A stretch of 11,266 bases of DNA from an uncultured Gemella sp. (GTDB lineage Bacteria > Bacillota > Bacilli > Staphylococcales > Gemellaceae), in assembly GCA_945929765.1 (NCBI GenBank), contig CAMEOL010000018.1:1-11266 (forward strand), given 5' to 3'. Both the position numbers and the translations under genes were made by a program. The notes under the pieces are model-generated. The model was given only the letters and a program-made list of their open reading frames with translations, ran no database searches and was not told where the DNA came from. This document shows positions 1 through 6,805 of this stretch, one piece after another; the stretch's first letter is position 1, and each line of letters starts with the position of its first letter.

Positions 1-245
1 TTACCTAGTACTAAAAATACTTAATACGCATAGGAGATTAATTAATAAGATAATATAGAAAATAAACTAGGACAAAATATTGCACATCTTAACTTTACTA
101 CATAAAATTTATATCATTTTTCAATAGCTGTATTTGAGGTAGAACCTAAAAAAGAGTATCTCTGTCCAATAATGTTATTAAAATAAAAAACATTATTACT
201 CAACGGCTAACCGATACATAAGAATGTTACACTCTATATTTAACA
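1..245. other. Non-coding stretch at left edge
   Basis: No convincing reading frame with a ribosome binding site is visible on either strand. The left part is featureless AT-rich DNA. The right part, from about 168, holds the inverted repeat 168-176/189-197 and one copy of the intergenic repeat described separately. The stretch lies downstream of the cold-shock gene terminator, so it is not needed for that gene's expression. Confidence 0.6.
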
Positions 246-258
246 ACCGTATTTATTA
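181..258 (-). repeat. Intergenic repeat, copy A
   Basis: Read on the minus strand, this copy contains AAATACGGTTG, then TTAAATA, AACATTCTTA, TATCGGTTA, CGTTGAGTAA and TATTTTA in order. The same ordered blocks recur near 1893-1967 and in pieces near 10910-11019. Positions 189-228 form an imperfect 40-nt palindrome: AACATT..TTA pairs with TAA..AATGTT, and CGG-TTAG-CCG closes the tip. No T-tract follows, so it is not a standard terminator. The alignment was done by eye. Confidence 0.6.
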
Positions 259-264
259 TACAGC

Positions 265-295
265 AAAAAAGAGTAGAGAAAAATTCTCTACTCTT
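265..295 (-). terminator. Intrinsic terminator of the cold-shock gene
   Basis: A perfect 12-bp stem, AAGAGTAGAGAA (269-280) with TTCTCTACTCTT (284-295), has a 3-nt loop. On the minus strand it is followed at once by a run of T (plus-strand A, 265-270). It lies 20 nt past the csp stop codon and is oriented to end csp transcription. Confidence 0.9.
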
Positions 296-314
296 AAAAA
301 ATTTAAAATTACTA

Positions 315-515
315 TTAAAGAACTACTACTTCTGCAGCTTGAGGACCACGGTTTCCTTCTTCAACAGAAAACTCAACTTTGTCCCCTTCTTTTAAGCTTT
401 TGAATCCATCTTTTTTAATAGCTGAAAAATGTACAAATACATCTTTCCCACCTTCTACTGCGATAAATCCGAATCCTTTTTCTTCGTTAAACCATTTTAC
501 TGTACCTTGTTGCAT
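315..515 (-). CDS. Cold-shock protein (CspA/CspB family)
   Basis: This 66-residue protein is a single cold-shock domain, a five-stranded OB fold that binds single-stranded RNA and DNA and acts as an RNA chaperone in the cytoplasm. Visible hallmarks are GTVKWFN near the N-terminus, RNP1 KGFGFI at residues 13-18, RNP2 VFVHF at 26-30, and the acidic, glycine-rich end [10 protein letters not shown]. The length is exactly what the family usually shows. The start is supported by AAGGAGACC at 522-530. It is monocistronic: it has its own promoter 150 nt upstream and a strong terminator just after the stop. Several csp paralogues are usual in Firmicutes, so the letter (A, B, C or D) cannot be fixed from this window. 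Confidence 0.96.
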   Translation of the reverse strand: MQQGTVKWFNEEKGFGFIAVEGGKDVFVHFSAIKKDGFKSLKEGDKVEFSVEEGNRGPQAAEVVVL

Positions 516-666
516 ATGCTCGGTCTCCTTAAATTTTATTTTATTATCAATATTTGCTTAATATAACTTTTGTCTTTCTGATAATAAATAAAATAAATGT
601 TTCGTGCACTTACAAACTTATACCGGTCTTACAAATTATTACTTTAATACTTTTATTGATATATTA

Positions 667-695
667 ATTATACTACAGCTTTCATTAATTTGCAA
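667..695 (-). promoter_or_regulatory. Promoter of the cold-shock gene
   Basis: On the minus strand TTGCAA (690-695) is separated by 17 bp from a consensus TATAAT (667-672). The start of transcription would fall near 660, leaving a leader of about 145 nt before the csp ATG. Long structured leaders are a known feature of cold-inducible csp mRNAs. The -35 lies inside the perfect palindrome TGCAAATATTTGCA (691-704). Confidence 0.7.
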
Positions 696-708
696 ATATT
701 TGCATTTT

Positions 709-1809
709 TTAAACATTGAATCTGAATAGCATAATGTCGCCATCTTTAACTTCGTACTCTTTTCCTTCAAGGCGAACTTTACCTGCTTCTTTAGCTTTGA
801 CCATACTTCCATGCTCTAGTAAGTCATCGTAACTTACAGTTTCTGCACGAATAAATCCACGTTCAAAATCTGAGTGAATAATTCCTGCACATTCTGGAGC
901 TAACATACCTTTACGGAAAGTCCATGCACGAACTTCTTGAACCCCTGCCGTAAAGTATGTTGCTAATCCTAATAAACTATAACTTGCTTTTATTAACTTA
1001 TCAAGACCACTTTCTTCTATGCCTAACTCTTCAAGGAACATAGCTTTTTCTTCATCTTCTAGCGAAGCCATTTCTTCTTCGATTTTTGCACAAATTACTA
1101 TTACTTCGCTACCTTCAGAGCTTGCAAAATCACGTACTTTTGCTACAAGTTCATTATTATCAATATCTAACAAGTCATCCTCACTTACGTTAGCTACATA
1201 AAGCATAGGTTTCAAAGTTAATAAATGTAAATTTTTAGCAATCTTTGCTTCTTCTTTATCAAATTCTAACAACCTTGCTGGTTTTTCTTCTTTTAAAATA
1301 TCACGTACTTTTGTCAAAACTTCAAATTCTGCTAACGCATCTTTGTCTTTTTGTTTTGCTTGTTTTTCTACACGTCCTATACGTTTTTCTACACTTTCTA
1401 AATCGGCAAGAATTAATTCTAAATTAATTACTTCGATATCATAAATCGGATCTACTCCTCCTGCAACGTGTGTAATATTCTCATCTTCAAAACAACGAAC
1501 TACTTGACAAATTGCATCCACCTCACGAATATGGCTTAAAAATTTATTTCCTAAACCTTCTCCTTTTGATGCACCTTTTACAATACCTGCTATATCTGTA
1601 AATTCAAATGATGTCGGTACTGTTTTTTTCGGAGTAACAAGTTCTGTTAATTTATTAAGTCTGTGATCTGGAACTTCAACAATCCCTACATTCGGATCTA
1701 TCGTTGCAAATGGATAGTTAGCTGCTAATGCTCCTGCTTTTGTAATTGCGTTAAATAATGTACTTTTTCCTACGTTTGGTAATCCTACTATTCCGGCTGT
1801 TAATGCCAT
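709..1809 (-). CDS. ychF: YchF/OLA1-family ribosome-associated ATPase
   Basis: This is a universally conserved P-loop protein of the Obg/TRAFAC class that binds ribosomes and, unlike most relatives, prefers ATP to GTP. Walker A GLPNVGKS is at residues 9-16, the G3 region reads DIAGIVKGASKGEGLGN, and the G4 position reads NVSE instead of NKxD, which is the known basis of the ATP preference. The family-typical FLSHIREVDAI segment is present. The last 80 or so residues are the TGS domain, including the FRKGMLAPECAGIIHSDFERG region. I chose the ATG at 1809 because it has AGGAGGA 8 nt upstream (1818-1824) and gives 366 residues, the usual length. The longer frame to 1848 adds 13 unconserved residues. 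Its DUF951 and mscS neighbours match Bacillales synteny. Confidence 0.95.
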   Translation of the reverse strand: MALTAGIVGLPNVGKSTLFNAITKAGALAANYPFATIDPNVGIVEVPDHRLNKLTELVTPKKTVPTSFEFTDIAGIVKGASKGEGLGNKFLSHIREVDAICQVVRCFEDENITHVAGGVDPIYDIEVINLELILADLESVEKRIGRVEKQAKQKDKDALAEFEVLTKVRDILKEEKPARLLEFDKEEAKIAKNLHLLTLKPMLYVANVSEDDLLDIDNNELVAKVRDFASSEGSEVIVICAKIEEEMASLEDEEKAMFLEELGIEESGLDKLIKASYSLLGLATYFTAGVQEVRAWTFRKGMLAPECAGIIHSDFERGFIRAETVSYDDLLEHGSMVKAKEAGKVRLEGKEYEVKDGDIMLFRFNV

Positions 1810-1892
1810 TAATAATATCCTCCTATTTACTAATTCTATTTTCAACAAATAACATTATAACATAAATAATGCTTAATAGCATTAAAAACCAC

Positions 1893-1967
1893 TAATACGG
1901 TCTGCTTAAATAATTTTATAACAGTCCTACTTATCGGTTAAGGTATGAATTATTATAATTTTATTTT
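1893..1967 (+). repeat. Intergenic repeat, copy D
   Basis: The plus strand shows the same ordered blocks as the minus strand of copy A: AATACGGT, TTAAATA, AACA-TC-TA, TATCGGTTA, TGA, and a T-rich end. It fills most of the space between the DUF951 gene and ychF, and it overlaps the last codons of the DUF951 gene. The copy is degenerate, about two thirds identical by eye, and less palindromic than copy A. Confidence 0.5.
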
Positions 1968-2149
1968 GTCGATTTCTCTATAACTTTTTTTATTTTTTTA
2001 TTAAACTCTCGGCGTGGCATCATTATATTATTATCACACTTCAAACATTTTATTTTTATATCTGCACCCATTCGTGTAATTTGCCATCTATTTGTTCCAC
2101 AAGGATGTTGTTTCTTCATTTCGATTATATCATTTAATGAGTATTCCAT
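1961..2149 (-). CDS. DUF951 family small protein (YyzM-like)
   Basis: This 62-residue protein has no assigned function. It shows the family pattern: an N-terminal DIIEMKKQHPCG, a central WQITRMGADIKIKC, and LKCDNNIMMPRREF, with cysteines at HPCG and C-L-K-C that could hold a metal. The C-terminal tail is lysine-rich and could contact nucleic acid, which is inference only. The start has AAGGAGAA (2156-2163) lying inside the last codons of mscS, and the two genes are 2 nt apart, so translation is probably coupled. In Bacillales this small gene sits between the parB/mscS region and ychF, as here. No binding partner can be read from the sequence. Confidence 0.88.
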   Translation of the reverse strand: MEYSLNDIIEMKKQHPCGTNRWQITRMGADIKIKCLKCDNNIMMPRREFNKKIKKVIEKSTK

Positions 2150-2151
2150 AA

Positions 2152-3006
2152 TTAATTCTCCTTATGTCTTATTCTCGATTTAAATTCGTCATAAAAGTCT
2201 TTTCTAAGTAACGTTTCTATTGCTGCTTGTTTTGATAATTGACATTTCACTACAATATCTACCGTAGCCATATCGTCAGAAATCTCTGTAATAGCGTTAA
2301 TCTTTAGTTTCTCTTTTTTGTAAAAATATTTAATATAATCATCTCTACTATTTAATGTTAATAATAAATTATTTATTTCTTCTTCTAGTGAACCTATATT
2401 ACCATTTATCATAATTGTAACAGAGATTTTTGCTAAATTGAAATTTTGAGAATGATTTACTACTTGATTTATGCTACTATTAGGAATAAAGTATACTTCT
2501 CCATTTAATGATTGGATCTTCGTAGAGCGTAATCCTAATGATAATACGTGCCCTTCTGCTATAAATGCAGTCTGGTTGTATATTTTTACATAATCTCCTA
2601 CATCAAATTGATTTTCTAGTACTATAAAAAAACCGGTGATTATATCTTTTACAAGACTTTGCGCTCCAAAACCGATTGCCACACTGACAAGCCCCGCACT
2701 AGCTAATATTCCCGTGGTGTTTACACCGAATAACGACAATATTTGTATTATTACTATAAAGTATACTACATATCTAACTATACTTCTTATAAGTTTATGA
2801 ATTGTATCTGTTCTTTTGTTATTAGTTTTTATTCCTAATTTTTCGTTAGCTCGTCTACTTGTATTAATAGCATATTCGATAATTTTTAGTATTACTTTTA
2901 TCGCTACTGTAGCTACTAAAAATATAATAACAAGCGTTAATATTTTATCTAAAATAATGTCGTACGTAGTTGTATTAAATAATGTACTTTTAATTTTTTC
3001 TATCAT
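2152..3006 (-). CDS. MscS-family mechanosensitive ion channel
   Basis: This is a small-conductance mechanosensitive channel of the cytoplasmic membrane that opens under hypo-osmotic stress to release solutes. It has 284 residues, as expected for the short MscS class. TM1 is at about 20-45 and TM2 at about 73-95. The pore helix TM3, about 98-125, has the glycine/alanine ridge GILASAGLVSVAIGFGAQSLVKD. It is followed by ENQFDVGDYV, the beta-domain entry, and FIPNSSINQVVNHS. Start codon ATG 3006 lies 3 nt past the parB stop with no good Shine-Dalgarno sequence, only GGGA, so coupling to parB translation is likely. The mscS gene next to parB is common in Firmicutes. Confidence 0.93.
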   Translation of the reverse strand: MIEKIKSTLFNTTTYDIILDKILTLVIIFLVATVAIKVILKIIEYAINTSRRANEKLGIKTNNKRTDTIHKLIRSIVRYVVYFIVIIQILSLFGVNTTGILASAGLVSVAIGFGAQSLVKDIITGFFIVLENQFDVGDYVKIYNQTAFIAEGHVLSLGLRSTKIQSLNGEVYFIPNSSINQVVNHSQNFNLAKISVTIMINGNIGSLEEEINNLLLTLNSRDDYIKYFYKKEKLKINAITEISDDMATVDIVVKCQLSKQAAIETLLRKDFYDEFKSRIRHKEN

Positions 3007-3009
3007 ATA

Positions 3010-3861
3010 CTATTTCCCAAAAAGAGCAACAATACGCTCAAATTCTTCATTATTACTAAACTCTATTTCTATTTTTCCTTTTTGGTTTTTATTTTGTTTA
3101 ATGTGTACAGTAGTACCAAGACGTTTTTTCAGCAAAGTTTCTTGTTCTTCTATAAAAATATCTTTTGCTACTACTTTCTTAGTCGTCGGTCTCTCTTGGT
3201 TAGCTATATAATTTTCTAATGTTCTAACCGACCACTGTTCTTTTATAACTTTATGACATGTTGCTATCATATCTTTTTTGTTTTTTATCGATAATAGAGT
3301 TCTTGCGTGACCTGCAGAAATTTTTCCTTCTGTTAATAAATCTTTTATATCAAGCGGTAACTTTAATAGGCGTAAGCTGTTCGCTATATAAGGTCTACTC
3401 TTACCTAATTTTACTGCTAACTCTTCTTGTTTTAAATTCATACTTTCCATTAATTTTTTATAACTAGCAGCTTCTTCTAACGGTGATAAATCTTCTCTTT
3501 GTAAATTTTCTAACAAAGCGAAAATCATCATTTCATCATCGCTAAAATCTTTTATTATCGCTGGTATTTCTTCACGACCTAACAACTTAAATGCTCTCGT
3601 ACGACGTTCTCCTGCAACAATATAGTAGCCTTTTACTGCTTTTTTTACGATTATAGGTTGTAACAGTCCGTTTTTGTCGATAGATTCTGCTAATTCTTTA
3701 ATTTTTTCTTCTTGAAAAGTTTTTCTAGGTTGATATGGATTGTTATTTAACTCACTTAATTTAATATTAACAACCTTTGTCTCTGAGCCATTATCTCGAA
3801 CAACATTTTCTGTCTGAAAAATTGCATCAAGCCCTTTTCCTAATCCTTTACTTCTACTCAC
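3010..3861 (-). CDS. parB: Chromosome partitioning protein ParB (Spo0J)
   Basis: ParB is a CTP-dependent DNA clamp that loads at parS sites near the origin, spreads, and recruits SMC and ParA. The 283-residue protein begins with the ParA-stimulating segment GLGKGLDAIF (6-15). It then has NPYQPRKTF, the CTP-binding boxes GERRTR (84-89) and ENLQRE (118-123), a helix-turn-helix at about 144-165 and GHARTLL (184-190), and ends in a dimerisation domain. The start codon is GTG, within an 8-nt overlap with the parA stop (3854-3861), and AGAGGTG lies upstream at 3871-3877. The overlap implies co-translation with ParA. It is distinguished from its paralogue Noc by GHARTLL and by the ParA-activating N-terminus. 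Confidence 0.96.
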   Translation of the reverse strand: MSRSKGLGKGLDAIFQTENVVRDNGSETKVVNIKLSELNNNPYQPRKTFQEEKIKELAESIDKNGLLQPIIVKKAVKGYYIVAGERRTRAFKLLGREEIPAIIKDFSDDEMMIFALLENLQREDLSPLEEAASYKKLMESMNLKQEELAVKLGKSRPYIANSLRLLKLPLDIKDLLTEGKISAGHARTLLSIKNKKDMIATCHKVIKEQWSVRTLENYIANQERPTTKKVVAKDIFIEEQETLLKKRLGTTVHIKQNKNQKGKIEIEFSNNEEFERIVALFGK

Positions 3862-4612
3862 GTTCCAACACCTCTTTCGCTAATGCAATATATTGTTTTG
3901 CACCTTTAGAATTTTTCGCATATTCTATAATCGGTTCTCCAAAACTAGGAGCCTCACTTAATCTGACGGTACGAGATATTATAGTTTCAAAAACTTTTTC
4001 TTTAAAATGTTTGCGAACTTCTTCCGATACTTGATTTGAGATATTTGTACGACTATCTGTCATTGTCAATAATACCCCGAAAATATCTAAATTAGCATTC
4101 AAATGTTTACGAACGATATTAAATGTATTCATTAATTGACTAAGCCCTTCTAATGCATAATATTCAGTTTGTACCGGAATAATTACACCATCTGCCGCTG
4201 TAAGAGAGTTCAGCGTAATAAGCCCTAAAGATGGGGGGCAGTCGATAATAATATAGTCATAAGTTTCTTTTATTTCTGCTATTGCATTTTTCATACGTTG
4301 TTCCCTACTTATAGCAGAAACCAACTCTACTTCAGCTCCTGCTAATTCGATACTTGACGGCACAATATCCAAATTGTCATATCCTGTTTTTACTATCGCT
4401 TCATTAATGTCACACTCATCTACTAACACGTTATAAATAGATTTTTTTATTTCATTTTTGTCTATTCCTATACCACTAGTACCGTTAGCTTGAGGATCTG
4501 TATCTATTATTAATACTTTATTTTTTAGATTTGCTAATGAGGCTGCTAAATTTATAGCTGTTGTTGTTTTTCCAACTCCACCTTTTTGGTTACATATCGC
4601 TAATATTTTCAT
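3854..4612 (-). CDS. parA: Chromosome partitioning ATPase ParA (Soj)
   Basis: This ParA/MinD-type ATPase binds DNA non-specifically as an ATP dimer and is stimulated by ParB. In Bacillus the homologue Soj also regulates DnaA. It has 252 residues, the normal chromosomal length without an extra DNA-binding domain. The deviant Walker A KGGVGKTT (10-17) carries both signature lysines. Walker A' reads IIDTDPQ (35-41) and Walker B IIIDCPPS (121-128). The start has AAAGGAAA (4618-4625) overlapping the noc stop 2 nt away. It sits between noc and parB in one operon. Confidence 0.96.
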   Translation of the reverse strand: MKILAICNQKGGVGKTTTAINLAASLANLKNKVLIIDTDPQANGTSGIGIDKNEIKKSIYNVLVDECDINEAIVKTGYDNLDIVPSSIELAGAEVELVSAISREQRMKNAIAEIKETYDYIIIDCPPSLGLITLNSLTAADGVIIPVQTEYYALEGLSQLMNTFNIVRKHLNANLDIFGVLLTMTDSRTNISNQVSEEVRKHFKEKVFETIISRTVRLSEAPSFGEPIIEYAKNSKGAKQYIALAKEVLERE

Positions 4613-4614
4613 TT

Positions 4615-5475
4615 TTATTTCCTTTCTAATTTATATCTCGGTATTTTAATATTAAGAACTACATCTTCCATAGTCTCTTCTTCTTCTTTTTCAAATTCAA
4701 CATCATACGCTTGTTCTAGTTTCGTTATTTCTTTTAACAATTTTGCTATAACTTTTTGAGCATCATACGTATGAACTATATCACTTGTTTTATTCACATT
4801 TTTCAAATCTAAATATGTGTTAATTCTTTCTTCTGTCTGTGTTACGTTCAGATTTTGTGTTAATATTTGTTGTAATAACTTCTCTTGAACATTTTTTTCT
4901 AACTTCACCATTGCACGTCCATGGCGTTCGGTAATTTTTTTGCTTGATATTGCTTCTATTACTTTTGGACATAATTTCAATAAACGTATTTTGTTAGCGA
5001 CAGTTGCCTGTGTCTTTCCAAGAGATTTTGCTAATTCTTCTTGGGTAATTTTATTTATTTCTAATAACTGTTGATAAGCGTTAGCTTCCTCTATAGGACT
5101 CAACTCTTCACGTTGTATATTTTCTATTAACGCTAGTGTTGCCATTTGTTCGTCGGTTAATTCTTTTACAATTGCTTTAGTCTTAATTTCATGCAAATAT
5201 CTTAGTGCACGAAGTCTTCTTTCTCCAGCTATCAATTCGTACATACCATTGTCAAGTTCTCTAACCGTTATAGACTGCAACAGCCCATTTTGGCGAATAG
5301 ATTCCGCTAATTCTATAATTTTATCGTCATCAAATTCTCTTCTAGGTTGATATTTATTAGGAACAATTTTATCTACAAATATTTCTTTTAATACATCTTC
5401 ATCAGAAATACCAACTTTTTCTGCTCGATGTGTTAAATTATATAGCTTACTAAAAGGTTTAGCCGTTTCTGTCAT
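4615..5475 (-). CDS. noc: Nucleoid occlusion protein Noc
   Basis: Noc is a ParB-like, CTP-regulated protein that binds NBS sites across the chromosome, attaches DNA to the membrane, and blocks division-septum assembly over the nucleoid. The 286-residue protein has an N-terminal KPFSKLYNL segment that matches the position of the membrane-targeting amphipathic helix of Bacillus Noc. It then has YQPRREF, GERRLR (84-89) and ENIQRE (118-123), and a helix-turn-helix at about 144-168 with VANKIRLLKL. ERHGRAM (183-189) stands in place of the ParB GHARTLL; that helix region sets NBS versus parS specificity in the family. The start has AAAGGGG at 5483-5489. Two related proteins flanking parA settle the identities: the ParA-activating motif is in the 3010-3861 protein, not here. 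In Bacillus noc usually follows rsmG; here that neighbour is absent. Confidence 0.92.
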   Translation of the reverse strand: MTETAKPFSKLYNLTHRAEKVGISDEDVLKEIFVDKIVPNKYQPRREFDDDKIIELAESIRQNGLLQSITVRELDNGMYELIAGERRLRALRYLHEIKTKAIVKELTDEQMATLALIENIQREELSPIEEANAYQQLLEINKITQEELAKSLGKTQATVANKIRLLKLCPKVIEAISSKKITERHGRAMVKLEKNVQEKLLQQILTQNLNVTQTEERINTYLDLKNVNKTSDIVHTYDAQKVIAKLLKEITKLEQAYDVEFEKEEEETMEDVVLNIKIPRYKLERK

Positions 5476-5512
5476 TATGTTACCCCTTTATAATAAAATA
5501 TTACTATCAACA

Positions 5513-5541
5513 AGCATATCACATAATATAACAAATGTCAA
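5513..5541 (-). promoter_or_regulatory. Promoter of the noc-parAB operon
   Basis: On the minus strand a perfect TTGACA (5536-5541) is followed after 17 bp by TATGCT (5513-5518), preceded by TG at the extended -10 position (TGATATGCT). Transcription would start near 5506, leaving a leader of about 30 nt with the noc ribosome binding site. No other promoter of similar quality was seen within the operon down to DUF951. Confidence 0.8.
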
Positions 5542-5544
5542 AAA

Positions 5545-5618
5545 TATTTCCCAAATAAACAGCGTTAAAAACATAAGAAAATCAAGCTATATAGAATGTA
5601 AATGGATAATATTTCCCG
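5545..5618. promoter_or_regulatory. Two Noc-box-like half sites upstream of noc
   Basis: The 10-mer AATATTTCCC occurs at 5543-5552 and 5608-5617. The first copy is directly upstream of the noc -35. The Bacillus Noc binding sequence is the palindrome TATTTCCCGGGAAATA. Here each copy has the left half, and the second also has the following G, but the right half is not preserved. Binding is therefore only a hypothesis. Confidence 0.3.
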
Positions 5619-5689
5619 AGGTCTCTTAGGAAAATGACATACTTTATAATCTATAATGGAGCAACACTATATTGTCCACATGAACATAA

Positions 5690-5731
5690 AAAAAATATTA
5701 CACAGCTAAAATTAGCTGAATAATATTTTTT
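5690..5731. terminator. Bidirectional intrinsic terminator
   Basis: AAAAAATATTA (5690-5700) pairs with TAATATTTTTT (5721-5731). Inside, CAGCTAA (5703-5709) pairs with TTAGCTG (5712-5718), separated from the outer stem by a 2x2 internal loop. A T-run follows in both directions: 5726-5731 on plus, and the complement of A 5688-5695 on minus. On the minus strand it would insulate the noc promoter from upstream transcription. Confidence 0.75.
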
Positions 5732-5784
5732 CTATTTACTTCATAAAACGTATTTATTATATGGTCTAATTTATTTAGCTTTAT

Positions 5785-5855
5785 ATAAAAAATAAATGCG
5801 GTAGGTGATTTTTATCACCCACCGTATTTATTATACAGCCATTTATTATACAGCC
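5785..5855 (-). terminator. Long hairpin, probable terminator, with repeated flanks
   Basis: Arms 5791-5808 and 5815-5832 pair over 18 bp with one mismatch and one wobble. The GC-rich core is CGGTAGGTGA/TCACCCACCG and the loop is 6 nt. On the minus strand a short T-run follows (plus A 5787-5792). It can end transcripts from the 231-residue gene. The right arm carries ACCGTATTTATTATACAGC, also present exactly at 246-264, and the last 15 bases are duplicated in tandem. Confidence 0.6.
5826..5855. repeat. 15-bp tandem duplication
   Basis: ATTTATTATACAGCC occurs twice head to tail, at 5826-5840 and 5841-5855, without mismatch. The first copy is the end of the right arm of the adjacent hairpin, so the duplication extends the repeat element. 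A related CGTATTTATTATA lies at 5749-5761. Confidence 0.85.
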
Positions 5856-6034
5856 AAATAAATCAATTTTATTAAGTTGCCTCCAACTAGCGTTATTAAA
5901 TTTTTAAAACCTATTATTAGATAAAACTTCTAATAAACAAGTAAATGTATTTAAGCAATAATTTTTTTAGGATAATATAAATCTCCAAATATTTATTTTT
6001 ATATAATTAATATAACATTTACATATTATTTTCT

Positions 6035-6730
6035 TTATTTAAACATCACATCAAGGGATGTTCTTATTTTTCTTGTTTCTAGTAACTGAATTGTCTGCAA
6101 TACAGATTGATATCGTGCATTATTTTGTATAGAAGCTAAACTTTCTTTCATAACTCTTTGATTATATTCAATATTATCACGATGTTGTTCTTCTGCTAAT
6201 AAATTTGCTGCTTCTTTAAAATTATCAGCTCTAAAATCTTCTAAATAACTATAAAGAAGGTACAAATTATTCATATTAAAATATGTTGGGGGTACTATTC
6301 TTTTATATTGTAGAAATTGCTCATCATTTAATAGTTCTCTTCCTTTTTGGCGATATGAATTAGCTTCATCATTTGTCTCAGCTTTTAAAAATTCTTTTTT
6401 CGCAAAATGTTTGTAAATTTTATTAAAAATTAATAAAATAGGCGAAAATAATAAATAAAATATTCCGTATATAATTGCAAAAGTAAAAACCACTTGAATA
6501 ATCCCTACATTATAATCCCCTTGAACAAGACCTAATAGCATACAAAATGCAATAAAAACTGCAAGACCTTTGTTATATATAGAACGAATTTTTTCAAAGT
6601 TATTCATAACTTTATTAGATGCATTATTCTGCACTCTTAAAATTGCTGCTTCTAAATCGTCTACAGCTTTAAAAATTTGAAAGCTATACCCGAAAATGTC
6701 CATTAATTCTTCTCTATTATACCGATTCAT
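6035..6730 (-). CDS. Hypothetical two-TM membrane protein
   Basis: I do not recognise this 231-residue protein. An N-terminal soluble helix of about 50 residues is followed by two hydrophobic segments at about 55-70 and 77-102. The second is long, with FTFAIIYGIFYLLFSPILLIF. A basic stretch, KIYKHFAKKEFLK, suggests the C-terminal half is cytoplasmic. The last 110 residues are predicted helical and polar, with no metal or catalytic motif. AAGGAGG (6744-6750) is 13 nt from the ATG, longer than usual. An upstream TAA is in frame, so the start cannot move back, and a three-codon frame (ATG GTT AAA TAA) lies between. A possible promoter is TTTAGA-17-TATAAT (6777-6805). It follows the 205-residue gene on the same strand by 65 nt. 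Confidence 0.75.
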   Translation of the reverse strand: MNRYNREELMDIFGYSFQIFKAVDDLEAAILRVQNNASNKVMNNFEKIRSIYNKGLAVFIAFCMLLGLVQGDYNVGIIQVVFTFAIIYGIFYLLFSPILLIFNKIYKHFAKKEFLKAETNDEANSYRQKGRELLNDEQFLQYKRIVPPTYFNMNNLYLLYSYLEDFRADNFKEAANLLAEEQHRDNIEYNQRVMKESLASIQNNARYQSVLQTIQLLETRKIRTSLDVMFK

Positions 6731-6776
6731 TATTTAACCATAACCTCCTTTAAAAATATAGTTAATAATCTAAGAT

Positions 6777-6805
6777 ATTATACAAAAATATTATATTAGT
6801 CTAAA
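6777..6805 (-). promoter_or_regulatory. Possible promoter of the membrane-protein gene
   Basis: On the minus strand TTTAGA (6800-6805, 4 of 6 matches to the -35) is 17 bp from a consensus TATAAT (6777-6782). It overlaps the end of the 205-residue gene. AT-rich DNA produces such matches by chance, so support is moderate. Confidence 0.4.

Larger units (their letters stand above)
5620..6034. other. Gene-free region between the membrane protein and noc
   Basis: No credible reading frame is visible. The region holds a bidirectional terminator-type hairpin (5690-5731), a second hairpin with flanking repeats (5785-5855), and an AT-only inverted repeat TTATTAGA/TCTAATAA (5914-5921/5929-5936). That repeat lies 100 nt past the 231-residue gene and could be a weak terminator. 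The rest is featureless AT-rich DNA. The region marks the border between the conserved segregation operon and accessory genes. Confidence 0.6.

Noticed and set aside
168..197. AATAATGTT/AACATTATT inverted repeat as a second terminator
   Set aside because: No T-tract follows on either strand and the loop is 12 nt. It overlaps the intergenic repeat instead.
1810..1848. Upstream ATG extending YchF by 13 residues
   Set aside because: The extension is unconserved in style. The internal ATG at 1809 has a well-spaced AGGAGGA and gives the usual family length of about 366 residues.
2240..2262. TTTCAC-type word resembling half of a parS site
   Set aside because: Only about half of TGTTTCACGTGAAACA matches and there is no dyad. 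I found no convincing parS in the window.
2816..3211. 131-residue plus-strand reading frame
   Set aside because: It is the antisense shadow of mscS and parB, crosses both genes, has no ribosome binding site and has a low-complexity hydrophobic composition.
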